The position numbers and the translations under genes are program-made. Source: RGIG1993 sp964564225 (GTDB lineage: Bacteria > Bacillota > Clostridia > Oscillospirales > CAG-272). Taken from it: a DNA stretch of 16,890 bases. The stretch covers positions 1 through 16,890 of the forward strand of contig CAZMAF010000038.1 of NCBI GenBank assembly GCA_964564225.1, read 5' to 3'. The notes below the pieces were generated by a model. It saw only the letters and a program-made list of their open reading frames with translations. It was not told the origin of the DNA and did not search any database. Positions 1-7,117 of the stretch are shown here, piece by piece (positions within the stretch are counted from its first letter, which is position 1; the number at the start of each line of letters is the position of its first letter).

Positions 1-14
1 AATAGTGAAAAAGT

Positions 15-52
15 AAAAATCGACAAGCTTCTGTCGAAACTTGTCGATTTTT
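15..52 (-). terminator. Rho-independent terminator of tRNA-Gln
   Basis: Plus-strand positions 15-27 and 40-52 are perfectly complementary (13 bp: AAAAATCGACAAG with CTTGTCGATTTTT). Read on the minus strand, the hairpin follows the tRNA directly and ends in TTTTTACTTTTT. Its first base pair uses position 52, the last A of the encoded CCA, so tRNA and terminator abut. Confidence 0.85.
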
Positions 53-125
53 GGCTGGGGAATAGGGATTCGAACCCCAACATACAGAGTCAGAGTCTGC
101 TGTGCTACCGTTACACAATTCCCCA
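52..125 (-). tRNA. tRNA-Gln (anticodon CUG)
   Basis: The reverse complement folds as a complete 74-nt tRNA with an encoded CCA. The acceptor stem is TGGGGAA/TTCCCCA with discriminator G, and the D-arm is GTGTAACGGTAGCAC. The anticodon stem GCAGA/TCTGT closes loop CTCTGAC, so positions 34-36 are CTG, reading the glutamine codon CAG. The T-arm loop is TTCGAAT. The U-starting acceptor stem and G73 fit bacterial tRNA-Gln. It is a single-gene unit with its own promoter at 159-187 and terminator at 15-52. Confidence 0.93.
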
Positions 126-136
126 ATAAATTGTAT

Positions 137-187
137 CTGTCTTCCTGACAGCTTTTACATTATACACGCATTTTCTTCATTTGTCAA
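137..187 (-). promoter_or_regulatory. Sigma-70/A promoter of tRNA-Gln with short leader hairpin
   Basis: On the minus strand a perfect -35 TTGACA (187-182) is followed by exactly 17 nt and a perfect -10 TATAAT (164-159). Transcription should start near 152. The roughly 26-nt 5' leader then holds a hairpin (CTGTC, loop TTCCT, GACAG; 137-151) before the mature tRNA 5' end at 125, which RNase P would remove. Confidence 0.88.
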
Positions 188-266
188 CTACTTTTTGCAA
201 GTTTTTTTAAAATTTTTTCAAGTTTTTTCCTCGCTGAAAAATCTGCTCAAAACACTCCCCCATGTC

Positions 267-295
267 TTGCAAAAATCACCGGAATATGCTATACT
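267..295 (+). promoter_or_regulatory. Promoter of the 335-2461 membrane-protein operon
   Basis: TTGCAA (267-272), 17 nt, then TATACT (290-295) preceded by TGC, making an extended -10. It lies about 40 nt ahead of the first ATG and is divergent from the tRNA-Gln promoter. The AT-rich DNA between the two (190-235) has T- and A-tracts and no gene. Confidence 0.8.
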
Positions 296-334
296 ACATA
301 TATAATCTATGCATTTTGTGAAAGGAATATACCG

Positions 335-1159
335 ATGAAACAACTGTTTTCCTACTACGACGAAGGTAATACCCGCGTATACGAAGGTGATGCTTTCATT
401 ACCCGCCGTATAGATGAAGCTTCTGAAAAACGCCTCCGCGAGATCGAAGACGAGCTTGACAAAGCACTTGACCTTGACGATGACAAAACACCGCCCATGA
501 CACCCCTCAACTACGCGCTGCTCGCTTGCGGCTTTATCATCATTGCCATTATGATCTACGCGACCTCCGCCTATGAAACGGTGGGCGACGGACTTATGAA
601 AAATCCCCTGCTTATTGGCATTCTCACTCTCGCCTGTTTTGCCGCTGTCGTAATTACCGTAATCGACAAGAAGAAGCGCCTTAAAAATCCCACGGTAACC
701 CAAAACGTCGATTATAAAGCACTCAGTAGCGAGGAGGACGAGCTTTTAACCAAAGCTTTTGAAAACCTCGGCATCCCCTCTGACGAGGAAGGCTTTGATA
801 TTCTCACGCCAAGTGAAACCGAAGACCTCGACACGATATCGGCAGTCGATACCCTTTATCTCACAGTTTTTGCCGAAGAAGATGCTATTATTCTCACTGA
901 TTACTGCAACCGTTACGACCTCAAAAAATGTGATTTCAAAAGAATTGAGCATATCGAGCGTCCCCTCATCCTTCGCGATGCCGTCAAGCCTTTCTTCAAA
1001 AACATCCGTCAGGAACACGGCATCAAGAAAACAGACGACGGCTATCAAATTCCCGCCTACGATCGCTTCACACTCGTAACCGAGCATGGCGACTATACCC
1101 TCGCGCTTCCTGTCTACGACGGCAAAAAGCTTGCCGAAATGATCGGACTTAACTATTAA
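335..1159 (+). CDS. Uncharacterised two-TM membrane protein
   Basis: A 274-residue protein that I do not recognise as a named family. The first 57 residues are charged, with an acidic stretch around residues 36-51 (EIEDELDKALDLDDD). Two hydrophobic segments follow, at about 59-80 and 90-111, the second ending in the positive-inside cluster DKKKR. A soluble C-terminal domain of about 160 residues then runs to the end, with no cysteine-rich or catalytic motif that I can identify. The start is an ATG preceded by AAAGGA at about 9 nt. It is the first gene of a plus-strand unit; the next gene begins 11 nt after its stop. Likely inner-membrane with a cytoplasmic C-terminal domain, based on topology only. 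Function unknown. Confidence 0.85.
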   Translation: MKQLFSYYDEGNTRVYEGDAFITRRIDEASEKRLREIEDELDKALDLDDDKTPPMTPLNYALLACGFIIIAIMIYATSAYETVGDGLMKNPLLIGILTLACFAAVVITVIDKKKRLKNPTVTQNVDYKALSSEEDELLTKAFENLGIPSDEEGFDILTPSETEDLDTISAVDTLYLTVFAEEDAIILTDYCNRYDLKKCDFKRIEHIERPLILRDAVKPFFKNIRQEHGIKKTDDGYQIPAYDRFTLVTEHGDYTLALPVYDGKKLAEMIGLNY

Positions 1160-1170
1160 GGAGGCACGCT

Positions 1171-1503
1171 ATGAAAACCCGAACACCCTTTCGACGCATG
1201 ATTTTCTGGATCGTACTTGCGCTGCTCGTCGTCGCCTACCCGCTTTATTGGCATATCGAAATCGCAACTACCGTCGTCGATCCCGATCAGTTCCTTGATC
1301 CCACGGGAATCACAATTGCCGTCGCCATCATTCTCGGCTTTTTCTATTACGGCGCGCTCTGGCTTGCTGCCCTTATCTACGAGAGCATTCTTTTTGCCAC
1401 CAAAAAGATCTCAAAACGAAAGTTTCTGATCTCACTTGGCGTGCTTTTGGGCGTTCTTATCACCGTCGGCAGCTACCTGCTCGTCTCAAATCTGATTGCG
1501 TGA
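1171..1503 (+). CDS. Small three-TM membrane protein, unknown function
   Basis: A 110-residue, strongly hydrophobic protein with likely membrane segments at about 10-28, 46-73 and 85-108, and basic residues at the N-terminus (KTRTPFRR) and in the loop KKISKRK (78-84). The ATG has a strong AAGGAGG Shine-Dalgarno 7 nt upstream, starting right at the preceding stop, so it is translated as part of the same operon. No family recognised. The tight linkage on both sides (11 nt before, 7 nt after) suggests that it works with the neighbouring membrane protein or the anchored hydrolase, but this is inference only. Confidence 0.83.
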   Translation: MKTRTPFRRMIFWIVLALLVVAYPLYWHIEIATTVVDPDQFLDPTGITIAVAIILGFFYYGALWLAALIYESILFATKKISKRKFLISLGVLLGVLITVGSYLLVSNLIA

Positions 1504-1510
1504 GGTACTT

Positions 1511-2461
1511 ATGACAGGTCTTTACATCACGCTCGCTATCATTGCCTTTTCAGCGCTCGCTGCCCTTATCATTGCCTATATTACCTACCGCATCACCTTC
1601 TATTCCCCCAATAAAATTCAGAACGACATTCACTATATCCCACCGGACGAGCAGACTGATGCACGGCGCGACGAAATGCTCGCAATGATTGATGCCTTTG
1701 ATGCAATTCCCTACGAAGCTGTCACAACGACCTCACACGACGGTCTGACTCTCGCCGCACGCTACGTACACGCGAGTGACGGCGCGCCCGTTGCCATCTG
1801 CTGTCACGGCTACCGCGGCACGTCGATCCGCGATTTCTGCGGTGCAGGTACGATTCCCCACCGACTCGGGCAAAATCTTTTACTCATCGACCAACGAGGA
1901 TGCCGGAACAGTGAGGGACACACCATCACCTTCGGCATCAAGGAGCATCTCGACATTCTGACGTGGATCGACTATGCGCTTAAGCGTTTCGGCAAAAACA
2001 CCTCCATCACTCTCTACGGCGCATCCATGGGCGCATCTACCGTACTGCTCGCCTCGGGTGCAAACCTTCCCGAAAACGTCACGCATATTATCGCAGACTC
2101 TCCCTACACCACTCCGCGTGAGATCATCGAAAAGGTCTGCCGCGAAGATATGCATATTCCCCCAAAGCTTGCAATGCCCTTTTTGTCGCTCGGTGCTAAA
2201 CTGTTCGGCAAGATCAATATCAACAAAGGCAATGTCCTTGATGCCGTCAAACACTCTCCTGTCAGAATTCTTCTCATTCACGGCGAGCGCGACAACTTTG
2301 TTCCCACCGAAATGAGCCGCCGTATCGCAGCCTCCGCCCCCGACCGCATCTCACTGTATACCTACCCCGGCGCAGGTCACGTCCTTTCCTACATCACCGA
2401 TCAACCCCGCTACGAACAAATCGCCTTTTCGTATCTCTCAAAGGAACAACGGTTGTCATAG
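1511..2461 (+). CDS. Membrane-anchored alpha/beta hydrolase
   Basis: A 316-residue alpha/beta-hydrolase-fold enzyme. An N-terminal hydrophobic segment (about residues 3-25) anchors it. The fold is recognisable from the oxyanion region CCHGYRG (about 97-103), the nucleophile elbow GASMG with Ser172, Asp261 in GERDNFVP, and His290 in GAGHVLSY, giving a complete Ser-Asp-His triad. This resembles the Bem46/YfhR-like group of anchored serine hydrolases; the substrate cannot be inferred. An in-frame TTG at 1496 would add five residues and overlap the preceding gene. I prefer ATG 1511, with GAGG 5 nt upstream, leaving 7 nt after the previous stop. It is the last gene of the operon and is followed by the terminator at 2538-2573. 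Confidence 0.88.
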   Translation: MTGLYITLAIIAFSALAALIIAYITYRITFYSPNKIQNDIHYIPPDEQTDARRDEMLAMIDAFDAIPYEAVTTTSHDGLTLAARYVHASDGAPVAICCHGYRGTSIRDFCGAGTIPHRLGQNLLLIDQRGCRNSEGHTITFGIKEHLDILTWIDYALKRFGKNTSITLYGASMGASTVLLASGANLPENVTHIIADSPYTTPREIIEKVCREDMHIPPKLAMPFLSLGAKLFGKININKGNVLDAVKHSPVRILLIHGERDNFVPTEMSRRIAASAPDRISLYTYPGAGHVLSYITDQPRYEQIAFSYLSKEQRLS

Positions 2462-2537
2462 CATCTTAACCTTCGGACAATGTCTTTGCAATACGGGGCG
2501 TACCCTTGCCTTCTGCACCTCCATATACCCTTATCAA

Positions 2538-2573
2538 AAAAACCTTGAAACGCTCAGGCATTTCAAGGTTTTT
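2538..2573. terminator. Bidirectional terminator between convergent genes
   Basis: Arms 2538-2550 (AAAAACCTTGAAA) and 2561-2573 (TTTCAAGGTTTTT) form a 13-bp stem with a 10-nt loop. A T-run is present on the plus strand (TTTTTATT), and on the minus strand the arm continues as seven T. It can therefore end both the hydrolase operon (plus) and the RNase J gene (minus, stop at 2580). The 2462-2537 interval has no other feature. Confidence 0.87.
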
Positions 2574-2579
2574 ATTAAG

Positions 2580-4421
2580 TTACGCTTCTAAAATGATCGG
2601 GACGATCATCGGACGGCGCTTGGTAAGCTGATAGATATACTTACCGAGCGCATCGCTGACGTTCTTCTTGATCGTACCCCACTCATAAACGTGACGATCA
2701 AGCGCGCGTTCAATGGCATCGTAGGCGATCTCACGGAGCTTCTGAATCAGCTCCTCATTTTCTCTGACGTAAACAAATCCGCGCGATACGATCTCAGGAC
2801 CGTTCAGAATAAGCCCTGCATCCATCGAAATAGCGGCGGTCACGATAATAATACCGTCCTCGCCAAGATGACGGCGGTCGCGAAGCACGATATTACCGAC
2901 GTCGCCGACACCGTAACCGTCCACGAGTAGCTTGCCGGACGGCACCGTACCGCCCCAGACAGCTTTCTTTGCCGTAACCTCAAGAACTTTACCCACTTCA
3001 CCGATAAAGATATGATTGGGATTATGTCCCATCGCACGCGCGAGATCGCGATGCGCGGCAAGATGCTTATATTCCCCGTGAATAGGCATAAAGAACTTCG
3101 GCTTAGTGAGAGCGTGCATCAGCTTCAGCTCCTCAGCGCAGGCGTGTCCCGAAACGTGAACGCCGAGAGAAAGATCACGGAATACCTCTACACCGCGCTT
3201 CATAAACTCATTGACGATATTGTTGATCTTCTTTTCATTGCCGGGAATAGCATTTGCCGACAGCACGACGAGATCGTCGTTGCCAAGCTCGATCTGCGCA
3301 TGCTCGGAATACGCCATGCGGTAGAGCGCCGACATCGGCTCACCCTGGCTACCCGTCGTGATGACCGTCACCTCCGATGGCTTGAACCGCTTGATCTCGG
3401 AAATATCAATAAGCGTTCCCGCAGGAATCTTCATATATCCGAGACTGTTCGCCGCCTCGACAATATTAAGCATCGAACGACCGGTCAGAGCCACCTTTCG
3501 TCCGTAAGCAATGCTGTTGTCAATAATCTGCTGCACACGGTAAACGTTTGACGAAAAGGTCGCGATCACAATTCTCTTTTTGCGGTAACGCAGAAAAATA
3601 TTGTCAAGCGATTTACCGACCGTTACCTCGGAAGGCGTATACCCCGCTCTCTCGGCATTGGTCGATTCGCACATCAGAAGAAGTACGCCTTCCTTACCAA
3701 GCTCACCAAGACGGGCAATATCCATAATATCACCGTCAATAGGGGTAAGATCGAGCTTGAAGTCACCCGAGTGCAGAATGATACCCTGCGGTGTATGCAC
3801 CGCAATAGCGCAAGAGTCGGCAATCGAGTGGTTCACGCGGATAAATTCCACCGTCAGCTTACCCGCCCTGACGGTATCACCCGCCTCTACGGTATTCAGG
3901 CGCGGCGCGAAATCAAGCTCATGCTCGGTCAGCTTATTCTGAATAATACCGACCGTCAGGCGCGTACCGTAAATCGGCACGTCAATATTTTTAAGAAGAT
4001 ACGGTACTGCACCGATGTGATCCTCATGTCCGTGAGTGAGAAATACGCCCCTGACACGATCAACGTTTTCTTCAAGGTACGCCGTATCGGGAATAACGAG
4101 GTCAATACCAAGCATATCGTCGTCGGGAAAACCGAGACCGCAGTCAATCACCACGATATCGTCCTCATATTCGATCATCGCAAGATTTTTGCCGATTTCC
4201 CCGATACCGCCGAGCATCGCCACTTTAACGGGCGACTTGGGCGTTTCAGCCTTAACGGTCTTCTTTTTGGATGCCGTCTTTTGTACGGCCGGTTTCTTCC
4301 CGGAAGGCTTTTTCGCCTCGGACAAAGTCTTGTTCTTCTTTATACTCTTTTGGGAAGTCGCCTCTCTCTTTTGGGTCGGCAACGCCGTATTATCTTCGTG
4401 TGTATGTTTCTTTTTTGCCAT
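2580..4421 (-). CDS. rnj: Ribonuclease J family protein
   Basis: A 613-residue RNase J, an endo- and 5'-3' exoribonuclease of the beta-CASP metallo-beta-lactamase family that takes part in mRNA decay and rRNA processing. Visible motifs: HGHEDH at 130-135, NHSIADS with His198, HSGDFKLD with Asp220, the beta-CASP motifs CEST (251-254) and TGSQGEP (356-362), HVSGHA (422-427) and PIHGEY with His448. The C-terminal domain follows to the end. Unusual is an N-terminal extension of about 65 residues, rich in Lys, Ala, Ser and Thr, before the fold begins at VKVAMLGGIGEIG; ordinary RNase J starts almost directly with that strand. I chose ATG 4421 because AAAGGA lies 6 nt upstream. The reading frame stays open to a GTG at 4592, but that would add untypical sequence and has no ribosome site. 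Monocistronic, with a leader of about 205 nt. Confidence 0.94.
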   Translation of the reverse strand: MAKKKHTHEDNTALPTQKREATSQKSIKKNKTLSEAKKPSGKKPAVQKTASKKKTVKAETPKSPVKVAMLGGIGEIGKNLAMIEYEDDIVVIDCGLGFPDDDMLGIDLVIPDTAYLEENVDRVRGVFLTHGHEDHIGAVPYLLKNIDVPIYGTRLTVGIIQNKLTEHELDFAPRLNTVEAGDTVRAGKLTVEFIRVNHSIADSCAIAVHTPQGIILHSGDFKLDLTPIDGDIMDIARLGELGKEGVLLLMCESTNAERAGYTPSEVTVGKSLDNIFLRYRKKRIVIATFSSNVYRVQQIIDNSIAYGRKVALTGRSMLNIVEAANSLGYMKIPAGTLIDISEIKRFKPSEVTVITTGSQGEPMSALYRMAYSEHAQIELGNDDLVVLSANAIPGNEKKINNIVNEFMKRGVEVFRDLSLGVHVSGHACAEELKLMHALTKPKFFMPIHGEYKHLAAHRDLARAMGHNPNHIFIGEVGKVLEVTAKKAVWGGTVPSGKLLVDGYGVGDVGNIVLRDRRHLGEDGIIIVTAAISMDAGLILNGPEIVSRGFVYVRENEELIQKLREIAYDAIERALDRHVYEWGTIKKNVSDALGKYIYQLTKRRPMIVPIILEA

Positions 4422-4627
4422 AAAAATCCTTTCATATAGCTCATATAGTGCGAAAAAGCCCATTTCCCCCTTGGTATGACGAAAATACCGCCGAAAAACG
4501 CACTTTCGCTCGGTGGTTATTATGTATGGAGTAAGCAGAAAATCAAAGAAAACATATCCTTCGCTTCCAAAACCGCGCCAACCGTCCCGCACGGTTCATA
4601 CTTACTCATTTGTACGCTCACATAAAT
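4422..4627 (-). promoter_or_regulatory. Long, structured 5' leader of RNase J
   Basis: If transcription starts near 4627, as the promoter below implies, the mRNA has about 205 nt before ATG 4421. It contains a hairpin at 4596-4580 (AACCGT, loop GCGGG, ACGGTT) and a long-range complement AGTGCG/CGCACT that could close a larger fold. It also has a 29-codon open frame, ATG 4609 to TAA 4520, without a good Shine-Dalgarno. It matches no riboswitch class that I know. A regulatory role is inference. Confidence 0.4.
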
Positions 4628-4633
4628 CGCTTT

Positions 4634-4688
4634 ATTATAACAGCTCTTTGTAAATTAGCCGTGAACTTTTTATGAATTAGCGGTTAAC
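4634..4688 (-). promoter_or_regulatory. RNase J promoter with tandem direct repeats upstream
   Basis: The minus strand reads TGT-TATAAT (4642-4634), a perfect extended -10. No TTGACA-like -35 lies at 16-18 nt. In that position, and one step further upstream, sit two direct repeats: plus-strand AATTAGCCGTGAAC (4653-4666) and AATTAGCGGTTAAC (4675-4688). They are identical at 12 of 14 positions and 22 bp apart, two helical turns. The proximal copy covers the -35 area, as expected for an activator or repressor site. Confidence 0.55.
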
Positions 4689-4691
4689 ATA

Positions 4692-4973
4692 TTAAAAGAA
4701 AAGCGCGCCTATCGCCAAAATCACGACCGAAAGTAAAACGCCTGCCAAAAAAATCAAAATATCCTCAAAAGAAAAGCTCTTAGGAAACCGTCGTTTTTTC
4801 ACGCTAATCTCTTTTAAAAGCCGCTCTGCCTCCTTGACCATATCGATCTCACTCACCTCAGTGTTTTGCGGCTTCAGAATAAAATACGCCTCCTCAAACA
4901 ACTCACTTTTCGGACTTTTTATCTGCAAAATACGCTTTTCGCAACCCTTCAGAACGGTTTTTTCTCGCTTCAT
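4692..4973 (-). CDS. Small tail-anchored protein co-translated with spoIIR
   Basis: A 93-residue protein that I do not recognise. Residues 1-69 are hydrophilic and highly charged. Residues about 71-93 form one hydrophobic segment reaching the C-terminus (DILIFLAGVL to GALFF), so it is probably a tail-anchored membrane protein. Its ATG overlaps the spoIIR stop as ATGA (4970-4973), with GAGG 5 nt before the ATG inside the spoIIR coding end, so translation is likely coupled. That context suggests forespore expression with spoIIR, but this is inference. No clear terminator follows; the RNase J promoter repeats begin 4 nt after the stop. Confidence 0.75.
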   Translation of the reverse strand: MKREKTVLKGCEKRILQIKSPKSELFEEAYFILKPQNTEVSEIDMVKEAERLLKEISVKKRRFPKSFSFEDILIFLAGVLLSVVILAIGALFF

Positions 4974-5623
4974 TGCGCCCTCTTTTCCTTGATTTTACGA
5001 ATACACGCCGACACCGTTTCCACGATCTTGAACCGAAGCGTATATCCCTCCTCGTTTTCGGTCAGAAGGCGTACCTGACTTTCCGAAAAACCTGCCGCAA
5101 GCAATGCTTCGTCCGACTCGCTCGATGCCGTGCAGAGCGGCGGATACACCATACAAAACCAATTTTTTCCCTCGCCCGATCCGATCAGAATACGAAGCGA
5201 GGTATATTCTCCCGCAGGCAGATCAAAGCCGTCGTAAGCGCGCGTAGGATAATATTCACGGCAAAAATCCACCGTTACCTTGTGCGATGCGCCGTTTTCC
5301 TTCATTACGCTCGTTGCCAATGCTTCAATACCCGAAAGATTTTCAGAAAGATAAGCCTTCGCCGCATCAATGTCCGACAATGCCGACAGCTCCTCGCGAT
5401 ATTCTTCGAGAATAGCATCACGCACCTTTAATTTGAGTGCCTGCTCCTCAGCATCGTCCGAGTCGGCAAGAATATGAAGCCGCACGATACCCTCTGAAAT
5501 GGCATCAGCGTCAGAAAGCGCGGAGAACACGTAAATCAGCATCACCGCCAAAAGAAAAATTGAAAATAAAAGAAAAAAACGCGCAAAGAAAAGCCCGCGC
5601 TCGCGCTTTTGATAAGCGTACAT
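4970..5623 (-). CDS. spoIIR: Stage II sporulation protein R
   Basis: A 217-residue SpoIIR homologue. In Bacillus subtilis this forespore-made signal acts across the septum and triggers SpoIIGA to process pro-sigma-E in the mother cell. Family marks are the conserved block RLHILADSDDAEEQALKLKV (residues 48-67, followed by RDAIL), the motif WFCMVYPPLC (155-164), and an N-terminal hydrophobic signal/anchor (about 11-36) after a basic start. ATG 5623 is chosen because GGGGTG lies 6 nt upstream; a GTG at 5632 overlaps that site. The ribosome site and the six U before ATG form the 3' arm of the yqgF terminator. The gene is followed with ATGA overlap by a small membrane protein. No sigma-F promoter could be fitted with confidence. 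Confidence 0.92.
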   Translation of the reverse strand: MYAYQKRERGLFFARFFLLFSIFLLAVMLIYVFSALSDADAISEGIVRLHILADSDDAEEQALKLKVRDAILEEYREELSALSDIDAAKAYLSENLSGIEALATSVMKENGASHKVTVDFCREYYPTRAYDGFDLPAGEYTSLRILIGSGEGKNWFCMVYPPLCTASSESDEALLAAGFSESQVRLLTENEEGYTLRFKIVETVSACIRKIKEKRAQ

Positions 5624-5679
5624 AAAAAACACCCCGTTTCAGAATCAATAGCAGTCCTATTCTTGACGGAGTGTTTTTT
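5624..5679 (-). terminator. yqgF terminator whose 3' arm is the spoIIR ribosome-binding site
   Basis: Read on the minus strand, AAAAAACACTCCGT (5679-5666) pairs along all 14 positions, with one U-G wobble, with ACGGGGTGTTTTTT (5637-5624). The loop contains a second complement (AGAAT/ATTCT). The U-run ends exactly at the spoIIR ATG (5623-5621), and GGGGTG in the 3' arm is the best spoIIR Shine-Dalgarno. The yqgF stop is 19 nt before the hairpin. Confidence 0.82.
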
Positions 5680-5697
5680 AATTATTCAGTTTCTTGA

Positions 5698-6132
5698 TTA
5701 TTCCTGTCCCGTAATACGAAGACGGTCAAGGAAATTCTGCAAAATAATCTCAGCGGCAAGCGTATCAACGACTGCCTTTCGCTTTTTGCCGCGCGTGTCG
5801 GTGGTATTTAATATCTTGTGTGCAAGCATCGTCGTACAACGCTCGTCAAAAAGGATCACGCGCTTACCGGTTGCTTCCTCTAAAAAAGCGGCAAGCTCCT
5901 TGACCTTCTCACTCTTTTCGCCAAGACTGCCGTTCATATTCACAGGATGCCCCAGAATGATCGCTTCAACAGCGTATTCTTCCGCATACCCTTTGATCTT
6001 ATCCAGCAAAACATCCAGTCTTCGCGTGCTGATCGTCCCAACGCCCTGCGCCGTCATTCCCATTAAATCGCTGACAGCGATACCGGTACGCGCCTCGCCG
6101 TAGTCAACGCCAAGATAACGCTTATATGCCAT
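5698..6132 (-). CDS. ruvX: YqgF/RuvX RNase H-fold nuclease
   Basis: A 144-residue protein of the YqgF family, predicted Holliday-junction resolvases also reported to act in 16S rRNA 5' processing in Escherichia coli. Motifs: GVDYGEARTGIAVSD with Asp10, ILGHPVNMNG (59-68), FDERCTT with Glu97, and VVDTLAAEIILQNFL with Asp123, giving the acidic catalytic set. Length is normal for the family. The ATG lies one nucleotide after the stop of the upstream hydrolase (TGATATG), with AGGGAGG 9 nt upstream inside that gene, so the two are co-transcribed. In many Bacillota yqgF follows alaS and ireB; here that context is absent. Confidence 0.93.
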   Translation of the reverse strand: MAYKRYLGVDYGEARTGIAVSDLMGMTAQGVGTISTRRLDVLLDKIKGYAEEYAVEAIILGHPVNMNGSLGEKSEKVKELAAFLEEATGKRVILFDERCTTMLAHKILNTTDTRGKKRKAVVDTLAAEIILQNFLDRLRITGQE

Positions 6133-6133
6133 A

Positions 6134-7087
6134 TCAGAATACCTCCCTGACCTGTCGCCGCATCGCCGTCACGGCTTCGGCTTCTTCATTTAAAAACAGA
6201 AGGATATCAGCAATCACCTTCCCGTGCGAAAGCGAACCGAGAAGCTCGTGCTTTTCCCCCTCGTAAAGCCGTATGCCCACCTTGGAAAAACCGCGATCGT
6301 CCATCGCATCAACAAGCTCGGCAAGAGCCACGCCGCCCAACGGGTCGCGCTCACCCGCAAGAAAGAGTATCGGCGTTGCACGCGGCGTTTCTTCAAGACA
6401 TTCATCGCTTGAAATATATTCGAGAAGACGGAAAATATCGCCATAAGCATCCGCCCTCATTTTGTGTCCGATATAAGGATTTTCGCTTTTTTTCGGTAGG
6501 TTTTCAGGACAAGTCGTCAGCCACGAGCCTTCTTCGTGAAGAAAAGGCGCAACAAGACTGCCGAGCATCACTCTCTCAACAGCGCTCGAATATTCTCTGC
6601 CTGACTTTTTTAAAAGTTTCTTGAGTTTCAGGCGTTTAAAAAAAGAAAACGACATCGGCTTTGCCGTACCCGACAAGATCACACCGTCAAAAACTTCCTT
6701 ATGTGATGCTAAAAACGCGCGAACAATAAAACTGCCGAGCGAATGAGCAAAAACGAAAAATGGAAGCTGACGGAAACGGCGGCGCACCGTTGCCGTCACA
6801 GTCTCAAGGTCCTTGACAAGCGCAATATCACCGTTTTCGGCAGCAAACGTACCGAACGTTTCCCCCTCTCCGACACTTTTTCCATGGCCGAGAAGATCGT
6901 AAGCGTAAACGGCGTAACCGTTTTCACAAAGCATACGGGCAAGCGACTCATAGCTGCCCGAATAACTGCCCATACCGTGAACAAGAAGTACCACACCCTT
7001 CGGCATATCGGGCGTATAATGACAGTAATACACCTTGCTTATCTGATTATAGGATGGAAAATACCCTTCCCCAAAACGAACTGACAT
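6134..7087 (-). CDS. Lysophospholipase/monoacylglycerol-lipase-like hydrolase
   Basis: A 317-residue alpha/beta hydrolase of the serine aminopeptidase S33/Hydrolase_4 type (PldB, monoglyceride lipase group). It shows the oxyanion motif VHGMGSYSG (36-44), DLLGHGKS (64-71), the nucleophile elbow AHSLG with Ser116 (Ala replaces the first Gly, as is common in this group), Asp248 in GERDPLGG and His280 in EKHELLG. No signal peptide, so cytoplasmic. I start at ATG 7087, with AGAAGG 7 nt upstream. An ATG at 7105 is in frame but lies only about 6 nt after the expected transcription start, too near for a ribosome site. The role, perhaps lipid or ester turnover, is inferred from the family only. Confidence 0.9.
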   Translation of the reverse strand: MSVRFGEGYFPSYNQISKVYYCHYTPDMPKGVVLLVHGMGSYSGSYESLARMLCENGYAVYAYDLLGHGKSVGEGETFGTFAAENGDIALVKDLETVTATVRRRFRQLPFFVFAHSLGSFIVRAFLASHKEVFDGVILSGTAKPMSFSFFKRLKLKKLLKKSGREYSSAVERVMLGSLVAPFLHEEGSWLTTCPENLPKKSENPYIGHKMRADAYGDIFRLLEYISSDECLEETPRATPILFLAGERDPLGGVALAELVDAMDDRGFSKVGIRLYEGEKHELLGSLSHGKVIADILLFLNEEAEAVTAMRRQVREVF

Positions 7088-7117
7088 CGTCAACCCTTCT
7101 TTCATATAAATATCTTC

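Noticed and set aside
3771..4439. Plus-strand 222-codon open frame opposite RNase J, and similar frames at 3012-3551 and 4036-4479
   Set aside because: They lie antisense to a clearly conserved RNase J, lack ribosome sites and show no family motif.
4422..4592. RNase J start extended to GTG 4592
   Set aside because: No Shine-Dalgarno there, untypical residues, and ATG 4421 has a good site; the interval is better explained as leader RNA.
5624..5760. A sigma-F promoter for spoIIR
   Set aside because: No pair of -35 and -10 elements fitted the sigma-F consensus well enough to report a site.
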